Positions 48,925 through 61,749 are shown, counted from the first letter of the stretch. The stretch: 64,000 nt of DNA from Psilocybe azurescens (GCA_023853785.1 JAJIRX010000762.1:186001-250000), one strand, 5' to 3'. Numbers and translations: made by a program. Notes: generated from the letters alone by a model not told the origin.

Positions 48925-49417
48925 GATCAGCGACTTGACTGAATATGGGAGAGGAGGGGGCGAAAGGATGGAGTCGATATGGGGGAAGACACTTTAAAGA
49001 GAACTTGGCATATCAAATGGCGTAGGGAAGCGGTCCGGGACATTATTCGTCCCGCAATTTTGGAGCATAGGGTCGCATGACTAGTCAGCATGTAGTCGTT
49101 CTGAGCAAAATTCATGAGGAAAACAATAGGCATGCAGAGGAGATAGGACATCAAAGATGAAACTGCGATATTCCCAATTAAAAGCAAGGTGCCAAATCTA
49201 ATTAATAATGTTGGAGGCGCAGGGATTGACTCAGACGTAGATAAGGTCAACCAAACAGCGATAAATTTCACGCACTCCATGTTGCAGAGAAATTTTACTC
49301 AGTATTCACAGATAGAATGTGTTTTGCCATTTGCATGATTTTTATATGGTGTGCATTGATTGGAATACATATAGCCTAGCAAGCATAACGAGAGCGGAAA
49401 AAGAGGAAGGTGTACAT
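48925..49417. other. Spacer FGGY kinase to RPS25
   Basis: 493 bp upstream of the kinase and downstream of RPS25; no gene seen. Confidence 0.5.
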
Positions 49418-49937
49418 CTACTCTTGTGATGTGGTGCGAGCTGGTGCAATTGATATGTTAGAACATTTCAAAATTGAAGGTAAAGGTAATACACACTGTA
49501 GATGAGCTGGGCGGAGTGGTGCACAATCCGCTTGATGAGCTTGTCTCTCTCGAGATGTGTGATGGCAACACGAGCGAGGGATCCGTTGATCTTGAGACGC
49601 TCAATAAGGATGCTCTGGCTGATGAACTTGAAGGTGGGGACTTCCTTCATGATGCGGTCGTATGTAGCCTTGTCGAGCGAGACGGCGTGCTGGGCCTTAT
49701 CCTTGACCTTTCCTTTGGACCACTTCTTTTTCTTTGCGGATTTACCACCGCTGGAGGCAGCGGGGGCTGCTTTTGCTTTGGCCTAAAAAAACGAAGAGAA
49801 TCAGTATCCATCCAGATCTCAGAAGTTCCATCCAGCTGATTTCGAGTCGTATAGTCCTTCGTTCAAGCCATATCCATCCGTACGATATCCAGCAGGCCTT
49901 CCAGGAGCACAGGGGTGGACGAAAGGTTACTCACCAT
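49418..49937 (-). CDS. RPS25: 40S ribosomal protein S25 (eS25)
   Basis: Exons 49937-49935 (only the ATG), 49782-49497 and 49440-49418, giving 103 aa. After a Lys/Ala-rich N-terminus (KKKKWSKGKVKDKAQHAV) come DKATYDRIMKEVPTFKFIS, SILIERLKINGSLARVAI and HHSAQLIYTRTTSQE, the winged-helix eS25 fold at near-family length. The first intron (152 nt) directly follows the start codon, a pattern common in fungal ribosomal protein genes. The terminal acceptor was chosen to give the conserved IYTRTT ending. The frame is clean. It is divergent with glucosidase II beta across 161 bp. Confidence 0.93.
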
Positions 49938-50098
49938 AGTAGAGTTGGACCGTGGATGATGAGCACCAGACAGGACGATGTTGCCTGGAAGACCTTGTGC
50001 GTGCCTTGTTTGGCTCTGTTACATAAGCACAGCCAAGACACCGACGCGACTTGGACACGTCGATCGAAATTGGTGTTCCCTCGTCCAGTACACAGGCT
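49938..50098. promoter_or_regulatory. Compact bidirectional promoter RPS25 / glucosidase II beta
   Basis: Only 161 bp separate the two start codons, so both core promoters must share this sequence. No TATA box or named factor site is evident. Confidence 0.6.
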
Positions 50099-52354
50099 AT
50101 GGTTCCTTGGGCTCTACTTCTCTGTTCTTTACCACTATCTGCTCTTGCAAAACCCTCAAAGACATTAGGCGTATCTCCCGATTCGCTGTCTAAATATGTC
50201 CCTATAACGAAGACGAATACTTGGAAATGTCTGGACGGTTCCAACGAGATACCTTGGGATTTCGTTAATGACGACTCTTGCGATTGTCCAGACGGCAGCG
50301 ACGAACCAGGTTGGAAACGCAATGTTTTTATATAGCAGATTGTATGCTCATTACTGGATTGTAGGGACGGCTGCTTGCCCGGATAATAGATTCTATTGTC
50401 AGAACGAAGGCCATATCGGGGCGTTTATTCCAAGTTCGAGAGTCAATGATGGACTGTGTGGTACGTCATGAATTACATCTAATGATTCTTCTAGTCTAAT
50501 TGGAATTAGAGTCCCAATGTTGTGATGGCTCCGACGAGCAGCCAGGGGTTTGCCCAAATCTGTGTAAAGAGATAGGGGAAACCTATAGAACGAAACGAGA
50601 TGCGGAATTGAAGATACAGAGAGCTGTAAGAGGTATAGGTCTCGCTAAGTAACTGGCTAACTTATTGCCCATAGGGTGCCAAAATCCGGTCAAGTTATAT
50701 CGCCTTCGCACACCAGGAGAAGAAACGTCTCCAGGGAGAAGTTGAAAGGCTCGGAGAGGAAATCAAAGTAAAGGAGAAGGAGGTTGATCGTCTCCAAGGT
50801 AAGATATTGGTCTAGGCGCTGGATCTCTGAACTCACCGCTTTATTTGTAGATATTGCAGACAAGACCGAATCACTCTCACAAGCTGCTCTTGAACACAAG
50901 AAAGAATCACGTATGCTTGACGTTCCCTATTCCAGATTCGTACTCTAATTCTAATATTGAAAATAGCTCTATATAAATCACTCATCATTCACAACAACGC
51001 CCTTAAATCACTCCAAAGAGAGCACAAGAAACACCTCGAACGCGAGAAGGCCCTCGGCGAGATTCTTGATGCTCTGCGTACCGGCTACAACCCCAACTAC
51101 CAAGGACATGGCAGTCCTTGAAGCCGTTCGTGGCTGGGAAGAACTTGCCAAACTGCCTCACATTAATGACGTCGGGAAAGACAACGAAGCTGCGGCCGAA
51201 ACCTCTGAGAGTGAAACGGCTGTCGAAACTGAACAACCTCTGGAAGAGGGAATGTGGACTGAGGGACAAATCGAACATCAACTGGACGGTCTCTTGAACA
51301 CTGACTACCTCTCGTTAATACTCGAACATGAAGAGCATATACACGGCCCTCAGGAGGGATCAGTCCGTGAGTACATATCACATTCGTTGTGAGCATGTGC
51401 TGACATCATTGCCATACAGTCTTCGAACTAGCTGCATACCTTCCAGACTCGTTTATCCCTGCCTACGAGGACTTTAAAGATACTCTCGTTTCTTGGCTCC
51501 AGAAGTTCGGCATTGTCCACGGCGATGGTGGCGCAGGTAAGCAAGACCTCTTACTATCTTTTGGACGCCTTAATAACTCACTCGTCTCACAGGCGACTCT
51601 TCGCGTGCCCAACAAGCATACAACGATGCCAAGAACGAATTAGATCGCATGAAAGTCGATTTAGATACCAAGGAGAATGACGTCAAAGAAATCTTCAACG
51701 TCCATGGGTTCGGTGCCAAAGGAGAATGGAAGAAGCTCGATGGGACATGCCTAGAGAAGGACACAGGAGAGTGAGTGGCCATCTTAAAACGAGCTTTGTT
51801 CAGACCACTTTCATTCCGAGAAATACTAATTGAGCTGCCCAACACTGTAGCTACACATACGAAGTCTGCCTCTTCAACGAAGTTAAGCAGAAACCAAATA
51901 ACGGCGGAACTACCTTCAGCCTTGGGTGAGTCCGTAGCTACCTCCCACATTCCTTTATGCTCAAGACCGACCTGTCCCATTTTTTCCAAACAGAAAATTC
52001 GAATCTTGGAACCCATCACCAGGTGTCCAACCTGGGCAACCAGAGTACTACCAAAAGCAAGTGTACAAACACGGTACAAGATGCTGGAATGGACCTGAGC
52101 GTAACGTCGTGGTAAGCCTTCTTTCTGTTCTCCGTCCTTCTTAGATCCGCGTAGCCATCGGAAAGGCTGATGAAACCACTTTTAAATTCAACTAAATAGC
52201 TCCTCCTCACGTGTGGCGTTGAAAACGCCATCTTGACCGTACAAGAACTAGAGAAATGTGAATATGAGTTCACAGGAACTTCTCCAGCCCTCTGCTTGCC
52301 CCCGACGAGGATAAGAAGAATGGCAACGGGAACGGCAATAAAGACGAACTATAA
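50099..52354 (+). CDS. GTB1: Glucosidase II beta subunit
   Basis: Eleven exons: 50099-50309, 50365-50460, 50510-50625, 50675-50798, 50851-50910, 50967-51366, 51420-51536, 51593-51770, 51851-51925, 51994-52111 and 52200-52354, about 549 aa. A signal peptide ([17 protein letters not shown]) precedes two cysteine-rich LDLa-like repeats with [11 protein letters not shown] and [11 protein letters not shown] charged coiled coil ([20 protein letters not shown]) and a C-terminal MRH lectin domain ([42 protein letters not shown]) follow. The beta subunit retains glucosidase II in the ER and recognises N-glycans. The true end is NKDEL, an ER-retrieval signal, visible only if one C is restored in the C5 run at 52299-52303. 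An extra G near 51108 also shifts frame. Confidence 0.92.
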
Positions 52355-53624
52355 TCGAAAAGGAAACTTATTATGAGCAACGCAGACACTATGCTCGATA
52401 CCTGCTGATAATACCCCTGCCCGGTGCCCGTAATGGACAACACCTGTAATAGTTTTTTGCGAATCTTGTCGACAGAATGATGGCACTTGTCTGTTGGATT
52501 TGGATGTACAGTGGGGGTATGTATGTGCGTCGGTTGTCTTTTTAATACAATATATCTATTGTTATGTGTTATGCGTCTTAGACGATACAGAGGATTTTGC
52601 AATGCCCGAAATCACTGAATACACAGGAAGAAGTGTATTACTACCAACGTTCTCCTTTGTCATGGTCACAAGCATCTGAATCAACATTTGCCAAAAGGCA
52701 GACATACTTTTGAGCAATGTCCAAAACTGCAAAGCGTTGGTATCGCTCGACTCAGATACTAAACTATCTGCCACCAAAGGATACAGAAAACGAATTTATT
52801 CTTCGCAGAGAGTTGGGTAGGCTGAGAGTGGTTTAAGTTTGAATAACGGTCATTGCTTTATTCATGACTGGTCACTGGTTTTTTCTTTTTTCTTTTTTAT
52901 TTTGGTGGAACGTTTGTTGTGGCTGTTTGGCACCGACATAGTCATCGGCAAAACCGACAAAACCATATATTACATTGTGGCCTATATCAGGCAAGTCGAT
53001 CATTTTGAGGCTATATATGGGTGATCGAAACCTTTGTGCATCCTTGGAAAGTCATACAAACATTGTATTACGTTACTATGGCCACTAATTATTCTAGTAT
53101 TTTGAACTGGTTGAGTAAGAATTAAGGCAGTATTAAATTTAAGCCAAATATTTATTCAACTTTACTTTCAGTGGTAATTTTTGGTGGACCATTGAGGTAC
53201 GTTGCATTTTTGACAACCTTTTCTGTATTCTTGTAAGTTGCAATAAGCATAAGTTTGGTATGTAAAATACACTAAACATTGGTACGAGATTTAATTGTCT
53301 ATTAATTATTTTGGCTCTCCCAGATAGGCCGCTTTTAGATAGTGACATAGACCGTCACATACTTATATGCAGTAATGACGTATTAGTGTAGTAGTTAGAA
53401 TAGGTATTTAATTGTGTTCTACGAAGGTGGTGGTTCAATCCTGGTAAAAGGCATTTCAATTAAATGTGATAATGTGATAATGTGAATAATCAATTGGAGT
53501 TATATGGGAAGAGTGCTATGTATTTTATAGCAACATTAAATGATCCAATATTTTACTGTAAAATTGGCCCCTTGGTGGCTGTGGAAAATTGTTTTGTCAT
53601 GCAAGGTTAACAAAGATTTAAGCT
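52355..53624. other. AT-rich intergenic interval
   Basis: 1.27 kb with no convincing gene. A tRNA-like SINE candidate is noted at 53380-53490. Confidence 0.5.
53380..53490 (+). mobile_element. Possible tRNA-derived SINE
   Basis: A TAGTTAGAATAGG word (A-box-like, 53392-53404) is followed by GGTTCAATCC (B-box-like, 53432-53441) at tRNA spacing. A 3' tail of GTGATAAT-type short repeats comes next (53466-53486). Stems do not fold into a convincing tRNA and no TSD was identified. Confidence 0.35.
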
Positions 53625-54638
53625 CACCTAATATTCCCACTGTTCGGAGCTACTTAGCTGGCAGGATCCGATACTCACGTGCCGCCTATTTAGCCTGCTT
53701 TTGCTGATTTCTCTTGCTCGCCAAGAATGTCTGTCAATATCTCTCTGACTTGTGCAGAGGTTCTTGGTGTGTTATCCCGAGGATACCGATCACTGTCCCC
53801 GCCCGCTTACCGACATGCGGACATGGTGCCACGATGCCATCATACCAGAAATGGTATGTCCGCTGTTGATGGCAACTTTGGGCACTGTTCCGGCTGCCTT
53901 GTGCTCGCTGTTGGACACAGTGAGCATGAATATTCCGGTGTCCCCTTTCAATTTTTTCTTGATTTTTGGTATTCCCATACTTTCCTATGTATATCAAGTA
54001 ATAAATGTGTTTATTGTGCTCTGGCACCCTATTTAGGCATAGAAAGGAGGTGTTCCTCCTGGAGTAATTCTGAGTACTCTAGCCTTGCTCATAGCACATA
54101 TACAGAAATATATTATCTAGAACTAATCTAATAAAATTTATGAACTGATTTAAAGAGACACTTTGGCCATAGAGATAGCAGAACATGTTCAGATAGAGAA
54201 TATACCTGGGGGATGGTAGGCATTCTTATGAGGCTGCTTGCTAGCTATGGCTAGAGCAATCAAGTATTTGATCTTTCCCTGACAGTATTTATTCATTTAA
54301 AAGCTAAAAATGCGACCGCTTCAACAGGAATACAATGATTTGAGGCTGGCTGGATAGTGCTTATCATGGGGTCATAAACACAGTAATGGAGGTAAAATAA
54401 AATGCAGAGAATGCTTTCATTTTATTTAATAGGATATAATATGTCACAATATAGCTGTTAAATGGCTGAAAGCGAGTATCTAATGCGTCTAAATAGTGAG
54501 AAGAACTAGGTATTCAAAAATCGCGTATTTCTCACTTAGCTCCACTAATATCGGTCATAAAATCGAGATAAATGTGTAGATATGTAGCCTTTAACAATAG
54601 AAATAAGATACAAAAAACCCAAAAGGAATTTATGCAAG
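53625..54638 (+). repeat. Long inverted repeat, left arm
   Basis: About 1014 bp that recurs inverted at 54776-55789 with only scattered substitutions and one-base indels. It runs from CACCTAATATTCCCAC to TTTATGCAAG. The open frames inside (53727-54131 and overlapping ones) change frame between arms and have no recognised domain. Confidence 0.92.
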
Positions 54639-54775
54639 TGATAAAAAGATATAGCGAAAAAGGTCCCAAAATCATCGAAATTGATGGAAGCTTACTGACT
54701 TCTATTTAAGTGTATATCATTGACATCATCAATGTGTCCTTTTATTAACGCTATTTTCTCAATATCTCCTCACCG

Positions 54776-55789
54776 CTTGCATAAATTCCTTTTGGGTTTT
54801 TGTATCTTATTTCTATTGTTAAAGGCTACATATCTACACATTTATCTCGATTTTATGACCGATATTAGTGGAGCTAAGTGAGAAATACGCGATTTTTGAA
54901 TACCTAGTTCTTCTCACTATTTAGACGCATTAGATACTCGTTTCTAGCCATTTAATAGCTATATTGTGACATATTATATCCTATTAAATAAAATGAAAGC
55001 ATTCTCTGCATTTTATTTTACCCATTACTGTGTTTATGACCCCATGATAAGCACTATCCAGCCAGCCTCAAATCATTGTATTCCTGTTGAAGCGGTCGCA
55101 TTTTTAGCTTTTAAATGAATAAATACTGTCAGGGAAAGATCAAATACTTGATTGCTCTAGCCATAGCTAGCAAGCAGCCTCATAAGAATGCCTACCATCC
55201 CCCAGGTATATTCTCTATCTGAACATGTTCTGCTATCTCTATGGCCAAAGTGTCTCTTTAAATCAGTTCATAAATTTTATTAGATTAGTTCTAGATAATA
55301 TATTTCTGTATATGTGCCATGAGCAAGGCTAGGAGTACTCAGAATTACTCCAGGAGGAACACCTCCTTTCTATGCCTAAATAGGGTGCCAGAGCACAATA
55401 AACACATTTATTACTTGATATACACATAGGAAAGTATGGGAATACCAAAAATCAAGAAAAAATTGAAAGGGGACACCGGAATATTCATGCTCACTGTGTC
55501 CAACAGCGAGCACAAGGCAGCGGAACAGTGCCCAAAGTTGCCATCAACAGCGGACATACCATTTCTGGTATGATGGCATCGTGGCACCATGTCCGGCATG
55601 TCGGTAAGCGGGCGGGGACAGTGATCGGTATCCTCGGGATAACACACCAAGAACCTCTGCACAAGTCAGAGAGATATTGACAGACATTCTTGGCGAGCAA
55701 GAGAAATCAGCAAAAGCAGGCTAAATAGGCGGCACGTGAGTATCGGATCCTGCCAGCTAAGTAGCTCCGAACAGTGGGAATATTAGGTG
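54776..55789 (-). repeat. Long inverted repeat, right arm
   Basis: Reverse-complement partner of 53625-54638, separated by a 137-bp unpaired spacer (54639-54775). Arms end sharply at both the inner and outer boundaries. A transcript through the locus would form a ~1 kb hairpin. Confidence 0.92.
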
Positions 55790-57382
55790 TTAAGCTACCT
55801 TACAAGGACTACCAAGGTTTTATTTTTAGCTAATTCTGGGCGTGACTTACAAATAAGGAGTCTATTTGTTTCACTTTACCATGCCTTTTGGGCATTTGCG
55901 TCATTTGTTGCCTTTCAAGGGTATTGCATTCAAATATATTCTTTTGCGGTTTTGCCGATGGTAAACGGCACGGGATATCCCGACAATTCGCCATCCAGCG
56001 ACCGTAAGAGGAAATTATTCCCATTATCGTAAGTAAGCACCGCTGTTGTGTCTTGGCACCGCTGCCATCGCGTCTGTATTGATCATGATATCTTCCCACC
56101 AGTGCTTCCACAACTTCTAGAAGTATCTACCGACGATACAGACACTGCCTCCTGATTCTAGCCTCCAAGTCGTAGAGGGAAGTCTCTATACCGAGTTACA
56201 ACTTGCCCGCCCGCTGCCAAGCACAGTTGGCAGTACGCACTGAGCCCCAGCCAATGTCAATAACTCTCCCGCCATCGTCTTGGTTGAAGAATTCAGAAAG
56301 GAATAGCCATGTCTGTGTCTCTTGGTTCATCCCATACATGCAGGGCATACTTCCTCACGCGAGAAGTTTGTGCGCACTTGTTCGAGGATCCCAATCAGTC
56401 CAAAAGCGGAGGATGGCACCTCCGGCGCCGCGGCAGACTGCCACTGTGGGTCATGAAAACTTCTGCGTGGCACGGCTAAGTTCATGGGATAAAACGAGAA
56501 CTTTATACCCTCTCGAAAGCTTTATGCACCGCCGATAAGTCCACCGTCTCTGTCAACCCAGGGGTTCTGAGCTATTGTAGCTCCAGGGTAGCCTAGTAGT
56601 AACTCCAGCTGGCCTATACCTTTTTTATGTCATTTTATGTCTATTGGGGCGTAGCCCCATGCAGACCTAAATAAGTATAACTGGCAATGGCAGAACACTT
56701 TGTCTTTCTTCCTGTCCAGCGGACCCCATGTGCACCGTGGATGCTTGCATGGCGCCATACTGGATTATGTGTGCTTTTGTTTCTTTACGATTCCCAGCCT
56801 AAATCCAATATGGTGGTCACGCATGTAACCTATCGCTTTCTCCAGTGTCCACGGACCAACACGTCTACGTCGGCTCCAACTCGTGTCTATTTACCCCCAC
56901 GAGTCTGAGCTAGACAAACTTAAAAGTAACCTCTGCGGTTTGTGTCACCTTTTCAGGAGCGGTCGTGTCTTCTTTTCTATTCCTCTCGTCACCTTCCCTT
57001 ACGAGTGACACTCGTATTCATTTATCCACTTCGGAACTTTAACGTGATGTTGACTCATTGTTGAGGCTGTGTGCATGCTTCACCATGCAGTCTCCACCGC
57101 GTCTTCGGAAAGGAGTTTCCTTTTGTGACCCTTATGACTGAAGCCAGAAAAGGGAATGCGGTCCCGTGGATGCAGACCTATAACTGGATTCGCAAAGAGC
57201 ATAAGGCAGCGCACTTTCGACACGACTACTGCGGCCTTCTGGAGCTATTTGGTGTAATAGTTCAGTCTGGTCCAAAATCCAACCGGGAAGAAATGTAAGA
57301 AAGTCTCCAGCCCCACATGTTCAGAAGCACATAAAATCACGTTCGAAACTATTACATTTTCAACAAGCAGCATAGTTTGATA
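55790..57382. other. Intergenic interval with unrecognised degenerate coding traces
   Basis: 1.6 kb. Minus-strand stretches around 55830-56530 (for example a piece reading WLFLSEFFNQDDGGRVIDIG) look like broken coding sequence but match no family I can name. The region next to the amylase is plain. Confidence 0.4.
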
Positions 57383-60035
57383 TTATTTCCAAGACCCATT
57401 GAGCGTCTGTGTTCCCGACGATGCAACAGTCGCCTGGCGGTTTGGGTCTGATTCCCAAGAGAACTAGAGTAAAAAAAGAGTTATGAATATATTGATTCGC
57501 CATAGAGTCGAAGTTACGTACGCTTCCGTCTGTGTTTTTCCTGATGAACTTATACTCAAAGGTTGTACCCGCTGGGAGTGTTACCGTTCCACTCCATACA
57601 GGATACGATGCAGGTGATAGAGCGATCTATAGAAGCGTCATGATTTGAGACAAATTCATCACGAGAATCAGAAGTATGACAATTACCGCTGAGGCAGGCG
57701 CCCATGATCCTAGCTGGGAGATGCTTCCGACGAGGAAGATGTTCTTGGAGATATGTTAGAATCAAATTGTGCCGGAATCAGTCGAAAATAAAATATAGCT
57801 TACCTCCCCGTATATGGTTGTCGCAGTCACTTGGAACGTTACAGCAACAGATCCAGTACCTGGATTGTTATTCCCCGGTGATCCTGTACCCTGAGATCCG
57901 GTATGAATGGCAACAGCACTGCGTGCGGGTACAGTCACCGAGAATCTACCATCTGAGACAGTTATCCTGTAGATTTTGGTTTGTTATGTGAAGTAATAGG
58001 GACCATTTCAAGAAGACTTGCGTTGAGCCAGTGCAAGCTCCGGAGGACCATTTCCCACTGATTACATCGCAATACGAGCCTGCAGGCAAGGAAGTTGTGA
58101 ACGTTGTGCTCCACGCGGAATCAGCATTATTGATGGCTACGAAGCCAAGGGCGCCTAATTTTTTATTGCCAATGAGCAACATAGAAGGCCAACAAAGCTC
58201 AGAGAATACAAACCTCGACCAAATGCTATTTGCTGAGATTGCGGAGAGACCCAATTGATGAGGGCGGCTGAACCGACATTGTTGCGGAACCCGACCATGC
58301 CGCTTATGGCGACGTAACGATGCTGACAAAGCCACGCTCCTGAACCTCCTGTTGCAGAACACGCTCCCACACCTAATATAAAAGCATGAGATGATATTGA
58401 GGGCTAGTCTGTGCACTGGTAGGTACCTCCATTAGGAGCACCGTCATCGTGCCCAGAAAATGAATAGCTTGAGAGCACGGTAGGCGTTCCGTATGGGTGC
58501 GCCAGCGAGAATATGTGTGAAGTGATGTAAGTGTTAGAAGAGGACTTGATAGTCAACGAAGCTCCATTCTATTTTTAATCAGCTAAAATTCTGGGTTCAG
58601 GCGAGTATAATAAAACTGACCCTCTCTGTGTCGTGATTCGCCACAAATACGTTTGCCTGCGATCCGGACACCCACCCTATGTGGATTTGATCAGAAGTTT
58701 ATCGCCAAAACATCAACTCTACACACCTCGGTTTTCAAAATTCTGAAGGTTCGAGATCCCCCACCGGAAAACGCGTCTTTGAGGGCGGTAGTGTATCTGA
58801 ATCTAAAAATAGAACAGAACATAAGTCCAAATGCACCGCTATTGTGTAACTATTTCACGAACTCTTGAACATCACCTAGATATTTAAATGAGCTAATAGG
58901 GTCATAAACTATGCGACAGTGACTCTCTTACCGATTCCTGTGTATTCTGAAGGCTGGATTGGCTCACCACCGCCCCATATGACCTCTGAAGTAATGTATG
59001 GGCGTGAAGACAGTCTGGAGACGATGTTTGCAAGGTCATTCGCAGCAATATCTGTGTGCATCATGAGATAACTTTGTCTCCAAAATAAGAGAATTATGCC
59101 TACGTTTAGCTGCGTCAAGTCTGAGACCATCAACCCCGAGTGACAACAAATCGTTTCCGTATGCCGCTAAACGCGAACGAACGTATTCCGCTTCAGTTGC
59201 AAGACTACATTGAATAATTTTAATCAGTTGTGTATGACATAGTGGTATATCTATATACGCACTCGGATAAATTGACCAATTCGCAGGTTTGGACTTCGAG
59301 GCGGTTGGAATAGTTGACAATGTCGTCGCCATTTGAGAGGCCGCAGTGGTGGAAGTCCTATAAGCGATGAGAGAAGAATAAATCCTTGCAAAGACAAATT
59401 ACTTACCTGATACTGATATGTTCCGGGATAGACGTAATGTGTGAAGGAGCTTCCCGCTGTGCCAGTACCGGAGTCGGTCCCAGCCATATGATTGAAGATA
59501 GTGTCTAGTAACAATTATCGAAATTCTCAGAAATGTACATGAGGTTAAAACCTCAATACTTACCGACAATAACTCGCACCCCTGCTGCATGACATGTTGT
59601 AATCATACTGCAATAAAAATGAGTTTAAATGTGAATAATTGTCGATAAAAACCGCTTACTTTCGGAACTGGGAGCGATTGCCGCGTTTCGAGGTCAAAGT
59701 GTAAGAGACAGGTTGATAATCGGTCCACCATTGAGATCCGGTGATATGCTCTTGTGGAGGGCTGACTAGAGCTCTGGTATTAGACACAAGTACGATTTAT
59801 AGCGACGCATATAATAGTTACCTTGAACAAATCCATAGCCAGCAGGGCCTATAAAGTTGGTGCACTCTGCTGCAACGCTGTCCCAGGTCCACTCAAACAT
59901 CTGGATGATGACGGACTTAGAACCAGAGGGCGCACGCGCATTGAGGCCATCATGGCCTGTTGAGTTGTACATAACCGGGCTCGCAAGAGCGTAGGGAAGT
60001 ATTCCGAAGAAGGATATTAACGTGAACAGACGCAT
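57383..60035 (-). CDS. Secreted alpha-amylase (GH13) with CBM20 starch-binding domain
   Basis: Seventeen exons (60035-59822, 59765-59660, 59607-59564, 59504-59407, 59357-59263, 59204-59104, 59051-58932, 58875-58863, 58802-58727, 58676-58621, 58568-58427, 58372-58214, 58154-58022, 57966-57804, 57743-57687, 57626-57522, 57463-57383), 587 aa. A signal peptide ([19 protein letters not shown]) leads into the GH13 barrel: [12 protein letters not shown] (region I), [14 protein letters not shown] (II, nucleophile Asp), [12 protein letters not shown] (III, acid Glu) and [12 protein letters not shown] (IV, Asp). The C-terminal ~100 residues are CBM20: [54 protein letters not shown]. It hydrolyses alpha-1,4 bonds of starch outside the cell. 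Exon 8 is 13 nt. Intron 13 (57967-58021) has a GC donor. One G is missing at a run (plus-strand C5, 58758-58762). Confidence 0.95.
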
Positions 60036-61749
60036 TGCCAGAGAAAAGATAAAGCACCAAGGGGTAGTAGCTTGCTTGAAATTGGAGTAGCGAGGCGCTA
60101 TTTAACTGCATTTCTGCTCTGCTCTGCCTGTCCTATAATTTTCGTATGTTACCACGACTGAGAAAAAGAAGAAAAAAAGGAAACAATGATGCGTTGGATA
60201 GCATGCGACTCCGACCTGGCGCTGCCTTGGTATTCTTTTGGTAACGATCGAAGATGAACTTTGCTCTGGGGAGTAATTTGGTTGGACGTTCTCGAATATG
60301 AGCTTGATCATTTGACTGGTCGAATTCACGATTATGCGCGCCATGGAACTAGTATCAAGGTCATCGGACCCGTCTCTAATTGCAGCCGATACAAATCAAA
60401 TACAAATGGTAGTATTTGTGGGCGAAGATAAAGGCATCAACATTTGGGCATATACGCAGTGAAGTTGGTCCAAGGAGGTGAACCGGTGACGACATAGTTC
60501 TTGGAAAACGTGAGGCACACGTGGGATCCAAATTTAGTGCCTGCTCAGATCCCAAATTTCGCGGGATATAATCGGAACGTGGATATTGTCGTTGGCACAA
60601 CGGATCCCTCGGACGCGCTGAGACAAAGGCCGACCTTTATCGAGGCAATCTCATGAATTTATGGGCGTGTTTTTCTGATTTGGAACTGAACGATAGACTA
60701 TTCAATGTGATACAGTTGCTACTATTCCCATTCGGCCTCTGGAAGCTTTAGTACGCAGGATCTTCTGCCAGGCTTTAAAACTTTAAATTACACGTGCATT
60801 CAACAATGCTTCAGTGACGAAGGAATTGTGCTGCTTGCAAGTTGTCGAAAAGACTTAGGGTTGCGTTTGGGTTGTTATTACGTGTGGCGCATACTAGTAC
60901 ACTCTAGGTATCCTGGGAGCCCACAAGGTGCACTAGCAGGTAGATGACCTCATTCGCCTACTGCGCTGAGGCGCGTGAGTGCCTAAGTCTTGCGCTTGGT
61001 TAAGTAGGGATAACTCTATGCTAAAAGTCCGCCTTTTAGTCAGGTGCCCAGTACAAGCCCAGTGAGAAGAACGAGGAAGGCAACATATGTCAACTAGTCA
61101 TCCGGAGATCAGTATGTGGAGGTGGGGTAATATCACGCATGATGGAACCCAAGTATGGGGAGAAGAAGATGAAAATTCTGTACTGTTCTGTAGGCAGTCG
61201 GCTGCAGTCTGAATTGGTAACAAACCGCACAGCAGCCGGACGAGAGCGCCGTAACAAATCCAAGACTCGATAATCTGATCTGTCTGCAGTCGCTCAACCG
61301 ACGGTCCTGATGCCCCTCCGTACCAGACGTCACATGTCTGTAAGGCTGTAATTATTATTTTTCCCCCTTGTTTGAGAACTTATCGCTCACAATTGGCTGA
61401 CAGTGTCCAATACTAACCGTCCAGCAGAAATTCCATCAGACTGCTCATGTCCGACCCAAGTCCGACCAGGTTATTTTATTCTAATGACCAACAAGTGCTC
61501 GCCTGACTTAATTTTTTCTATCACATGAACATAGCCGTCCAGCGAGCGGAGTCCACACATGGCCATGTTCCACGGGACTGGTAACACACTAGGTGATGCT
61601 GGGTGATAGTTAAGGAATAGAAAGCGATGAATGAGAAAATCACTGCCAAATCTACAACAGCAGACTGTGCTTCTTTCTTGACGACTTTGCTTTCGGGTTT
61701 AGTTTCTTTCAAATTTCATGAAAAAAAAACATAAAAGAAGCAAAATAGA
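60036..61749. other. Intergenic interval
   Basis: 1.7 kb between the amylase start and the tRNA; includes the amylase promoter. No gene or repeat recognised. Confidence 0.5.

Noticed and set aside
53727..54131. Protein-coding gene in the inverted-repeat arm
   Set aside because: The frame is not kept between the two arms: one-base indels shift it, so there is no sign of coding constraint.
56203..56538. Gene upstream of the amylase
   Set aside because: The plus-strand frame has no family resemblance; opposite-strand traces look like decayed coding sequence but could not be named.
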